This document shows, piece after piece, positions 62,512-64,000 of a stretch of 64,000 nucleotides of DNA. The translations under genes and the position numbers were made by a program. Source of the stretch: Crenalkalicoccus roseus (GTDB lineage Bacteria > Pseudomonadota > Alphaproteobacteria > Acetobacterales > Acetobacteraceae). Numbering within the stretch: position 1 is the first letter of the stretch; the number at the start of each line of letters is the position of its first letter. The stretch covers positions 342 to 64,341 of the forward strand of contig NZ_SJDM01000010.1 of NCBI RefSeq assembly GCF_004761865.1. The letters run 5' to 3'. The notes under the pieces were generated by a model, which worked only from the letters and a program-made list of their open reading frames with translations, did no database searches and was not told the origin of the DNA.

Positions 62512-64000
62512 TCAGGGCGCGCGTCCCTCGGCGCGCGCCGCGGCTGGCGCGCTGTCGGCGTTGTGGTCGAACTCCGGCACCAGCCGGCCGAGCTGCGCCA
62601 GCGCCGCGCGCGCATGGCCGGCGCGGCAGGCGGAGGCGATCTCGTCGATCGCGCGCCCGACCAGCGCGGGATCGGCGGTGCGCGGCGTCGCCACCAGCAG
62701 GCCGGGGAAGGCGGTCGGGCGCGGCGGCTCCTGGCCGTGGAACAGCTCCTCGTACAGCTTCTCGCCGGGGCGCAGCCCGGTGAAGCGGATCTCCACATCC
62801 TCCTCGGGCCTGAGGCCGGCGAGGCGGATCATGCGCCGCGCCAGATCGACGATCTTCACCGGCTTGCCCATGTCGAGCACGAAGATGCCGCCCTCGGCCA
62901 GCTCGGGCGGCTGGTCGGCGCGGTCCTCGGCGCCGATCACGCTCGCCTGCAGCACAAGGCCGACCGCCTCGCGCACCGTCATGAAATAGCGGCGCATGTC
63001 CGGGTGGGTGACGGTGAGCGGCCCGCCGCGCTCGAGCTGGCGGCGGAACAGCGGCACGACGGAGCCGGTGGAGCCGAGCACGTTGCCGAAGCGCACGGTG
63101 ACGCAGCGCATGCCGCGCCCGCCGGTGCGCGCCGACATGTCGAGCGCCTGGCAGTACATCTCCGCCAGCCGCTTCGAGGCGCCCATCACCGAGGTCGGGT
63201 TCACCGCCTTGTCGGTGGAGATGAACACCATGGCGCGGCAGCCCACCGCGGCGGCGGCGTCGGCGACGATGCGCGTGCCCTGGGCGTTGGTCAGCAGCCC
63301 CTCCAGCGGATCGTTCTCCACCATCGGCACGTGCTTGAGCGCGGCGGCGTGGAAGACGAGCTCGGGGCGGATCTCCTCGAACAGGCGGCGGATGCGGCCC
63401 TCGTCGCGGATGTCGGCGAGCACGGCGCGGCGCGGCACGTCCGGATGGCGCTCGCGCAGCTCGAGGTCGATCTCGTAGAGGACGTACTCGCCGTGATCGA
63501 GCAGGGTGAGCTGCGCCGGCCCGAGGGCGGCCACCTGCCGCGCCAGCTCGCCGCCGATCGTGCCCCCGGCGCCGGTGACCAGCACGCGCCTGCCCTGCAC
63601 CAGCCGCGCCATGCCCTCGCGGTCGAGCGGCACCTGCGGGCGGTCCAGCAGGTCCTCGATCGCGACCGGGCGCAGGTGCAGGCGGGTGCGGCCGGCGGGG
63701 CCGATCTGGTCGGCAAGGCGCCGCGCCGCGGGATCGAGGGCGGTGACCGAGGGGGCGCGGCGCACCGGCACGCCGTGGCGGTCCGCGGCGTCCAGCAGCC
63801 GTTCCAGCGCCAGCCCCTGCACCTGCGGCGTCGCCAGCACGATCAGCGCCGGCAGCCTGCCCTCCGCGCGCATCCGCTCGAGCACCGGGGCGATGTCGTC
63901 CACCGTGCCGAGGATGGGGTGGCCGTGGATCCGCCGCCCCGTCTGGCGCGAGCGCAGGGAGAGGATGCCGACGACGCGGAAGGTCGGCGCGCGCTCCTGC
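62512..64000 (-). CDS. WbpM/PglF/CapD-type NDP-sugar 4,6-dehydratase, 5' end outside window
   Basis: 496 C-terminal residues are visible; the frame enters from the window end (QERAPTFRVVGILSLRSRQT). The first about 120 residues are the cytoplasmic regulatory Rossmann region that follows the membrane helices in WbpM-type proteins. The SDR catalytic domain has VLVTGAGGTIGGELARQVAA, VFHAAALKHVPMVENDPLEG, FISTDKAVNPTSVMGASKRL (Met in place of catalytic Tyr, as in WbpM/FlaA1) and TGLRPGEKLYEELFHGQEPP. It dehydrates UDP-GlcNAc to the 4-keto-6-deoxy sugar, the first step before the DegT aminotransferase. GlmU/GlmS in this window supply the precursor. The 170-nt gap to DegT holds a degenerate family A-like word at 62468-62489. 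Confidence 0.92.
   Translation of the reverse strand, partial: QERAPTFRVVGILSLRSRQTGRRIHGHPILGTVDDIAPVLERMRAEGRLPALIVLATPQVQGLALERLLDAADRHGVPVRRAPSVTALDPAARRLADQIGPAGRTRLHLRPVAIEDLLDRPQVPLDREGMARLVQGRRVLVTGAGGTIGGELARQVAALGPAQLTLLDHGEYVLYEIDLELRERHPDVPRRAVLADIRDEGRIRRLFEEIRPELVFHAAALKHVPMVENDPLEGLLTNAQGTRIVADAAAAVGCRAMVFISTDKAVNPTSVMGASKRLAEMYCQALDMSARTGGRGMRCVTVRFGNVLGSTGSVVPLFRRQLERGGPLTVTHPDMRRYFMTVREAVGLVLQASVIGAEDRADQPPELAEGGIFVLDMGKPVKIVDLARRMIRLAGLRPEEDVEIRFTGLRPGEKLYEELFHGQEPPRPTAFPGLLVATPRTADPALVGRAIDEIASACRAGHARAALAQLGRLVPEFDHNADSAPAAARAEGRAP

Overview
This window comes from a very GC-rich (about 75% by eye) alphaproteobacterial chromosome. The dcw start (mraZ-rsmH-ftsL) lies next to rnpB. 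Two Bug/TctC-type binding proteins lack permeases, and there are alphaproteobacterial families (DUF2842, DUF3108, DUF3775, DUF1194, AsmA) and a fused 5-oxoprolinase-type hydantoinase. Together these suggest Rhodospirillales, most likely an Acetobacteraceae/Roseomonas-like bacterium. That placement is inference from gene content. I see no phage, transposase, integrase or CRISPR.

Layout. 1-4.3 kb: ftsL (cut by the window edge), rsmH, mraZ, RNase P RNA, a cytoplasmic-type AmpD amidase and a TerB-DnaJ protein, all on the minus strand. 4.4-16.2 kb: an HWE sensor kinase with a ParD-like N-terminus, a hydantoinase/oxoprolinase, AsmA, an M20 peptidase, an EF-hand protein, tRNA-Val(CAC) and a DUF3108 protein. 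16.4-20.3 kb: gph, then overlapping glmU-glmS, which make UDP-GlcNAc precursors. 20.4-24.6 kb: a Bug protein and a sulfolactate sulfo-lyase-like pair (suyAB), divergent from a GntR/HutC regulator with a palindromic operator. 24.6-34 kb: MFS pump, SASA-type esterase with a xylan-binding-type module, epoxide hydrolase, aspartate dehydrogenase, accA, a small lipoprotein, nudC and an oligopeptide-type binding protein.

34-48.4 kb: a small tyrosine phosphatase, a signal-less SBP, a KpsS-like capsule protein, radC and a four-gene minus-strand operon. In transcription order the operon is a GT4 glycosyltransferase, a 2429-residue type I PKS (KS-AT-DH-cMT-psiKR-ER-KR-ACP), an alpha-oxoamine synthase and a formyltransferase, each overlapping the next by 4 nt. 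The PKS, oxoamine synthase and KpsS resemble the rhizobial rkp-1 (RkpA/RkpG/RkpJ) capsular lipid system, but the formyltransferase and glycosyltransferase are additional. This is the most promising candidate for an undescribed pathway: a (possibly N-formylated, glycosylated) amino-ketone lipid, perhaps a capsule anchor.

48.6-64 kb: a thioesterase, an unknown membrane protein, tRNA-Pro(CGG), DUF2842, apt, a Bug-like protein, an HPt protein behind a CtrA-like box, an SDR epimerase and a PAP2 phosphatase. Then comes a class III nucleotidyl cyclase whose substrate-selecting residues look guanylyl-type, followed by an intracellular subtilase with a WD40 partner, DUF3775, a VWA protein, a DegT aminotransferase and a WbpM/PglF-type dehydratase cut by the window end. 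The last two would make a nucleotide-linked 4-amino-4,6-dideoxysugar.

The larger intergenic gaps are populated by small dispersed repeats: family A (about 45 bp, at least six copies), family B (about 56 bp, three dispersed copies plus a tandem array) and family C (about 110 bp, two copies, one fused to B). A separate 87-bp tandem duplication copies the 3' end of the DnaJ-like gene. Several starts rest on Shine-Dalgarno spacing and differ from the longest open frame, and mraZ appears to start at ATT.
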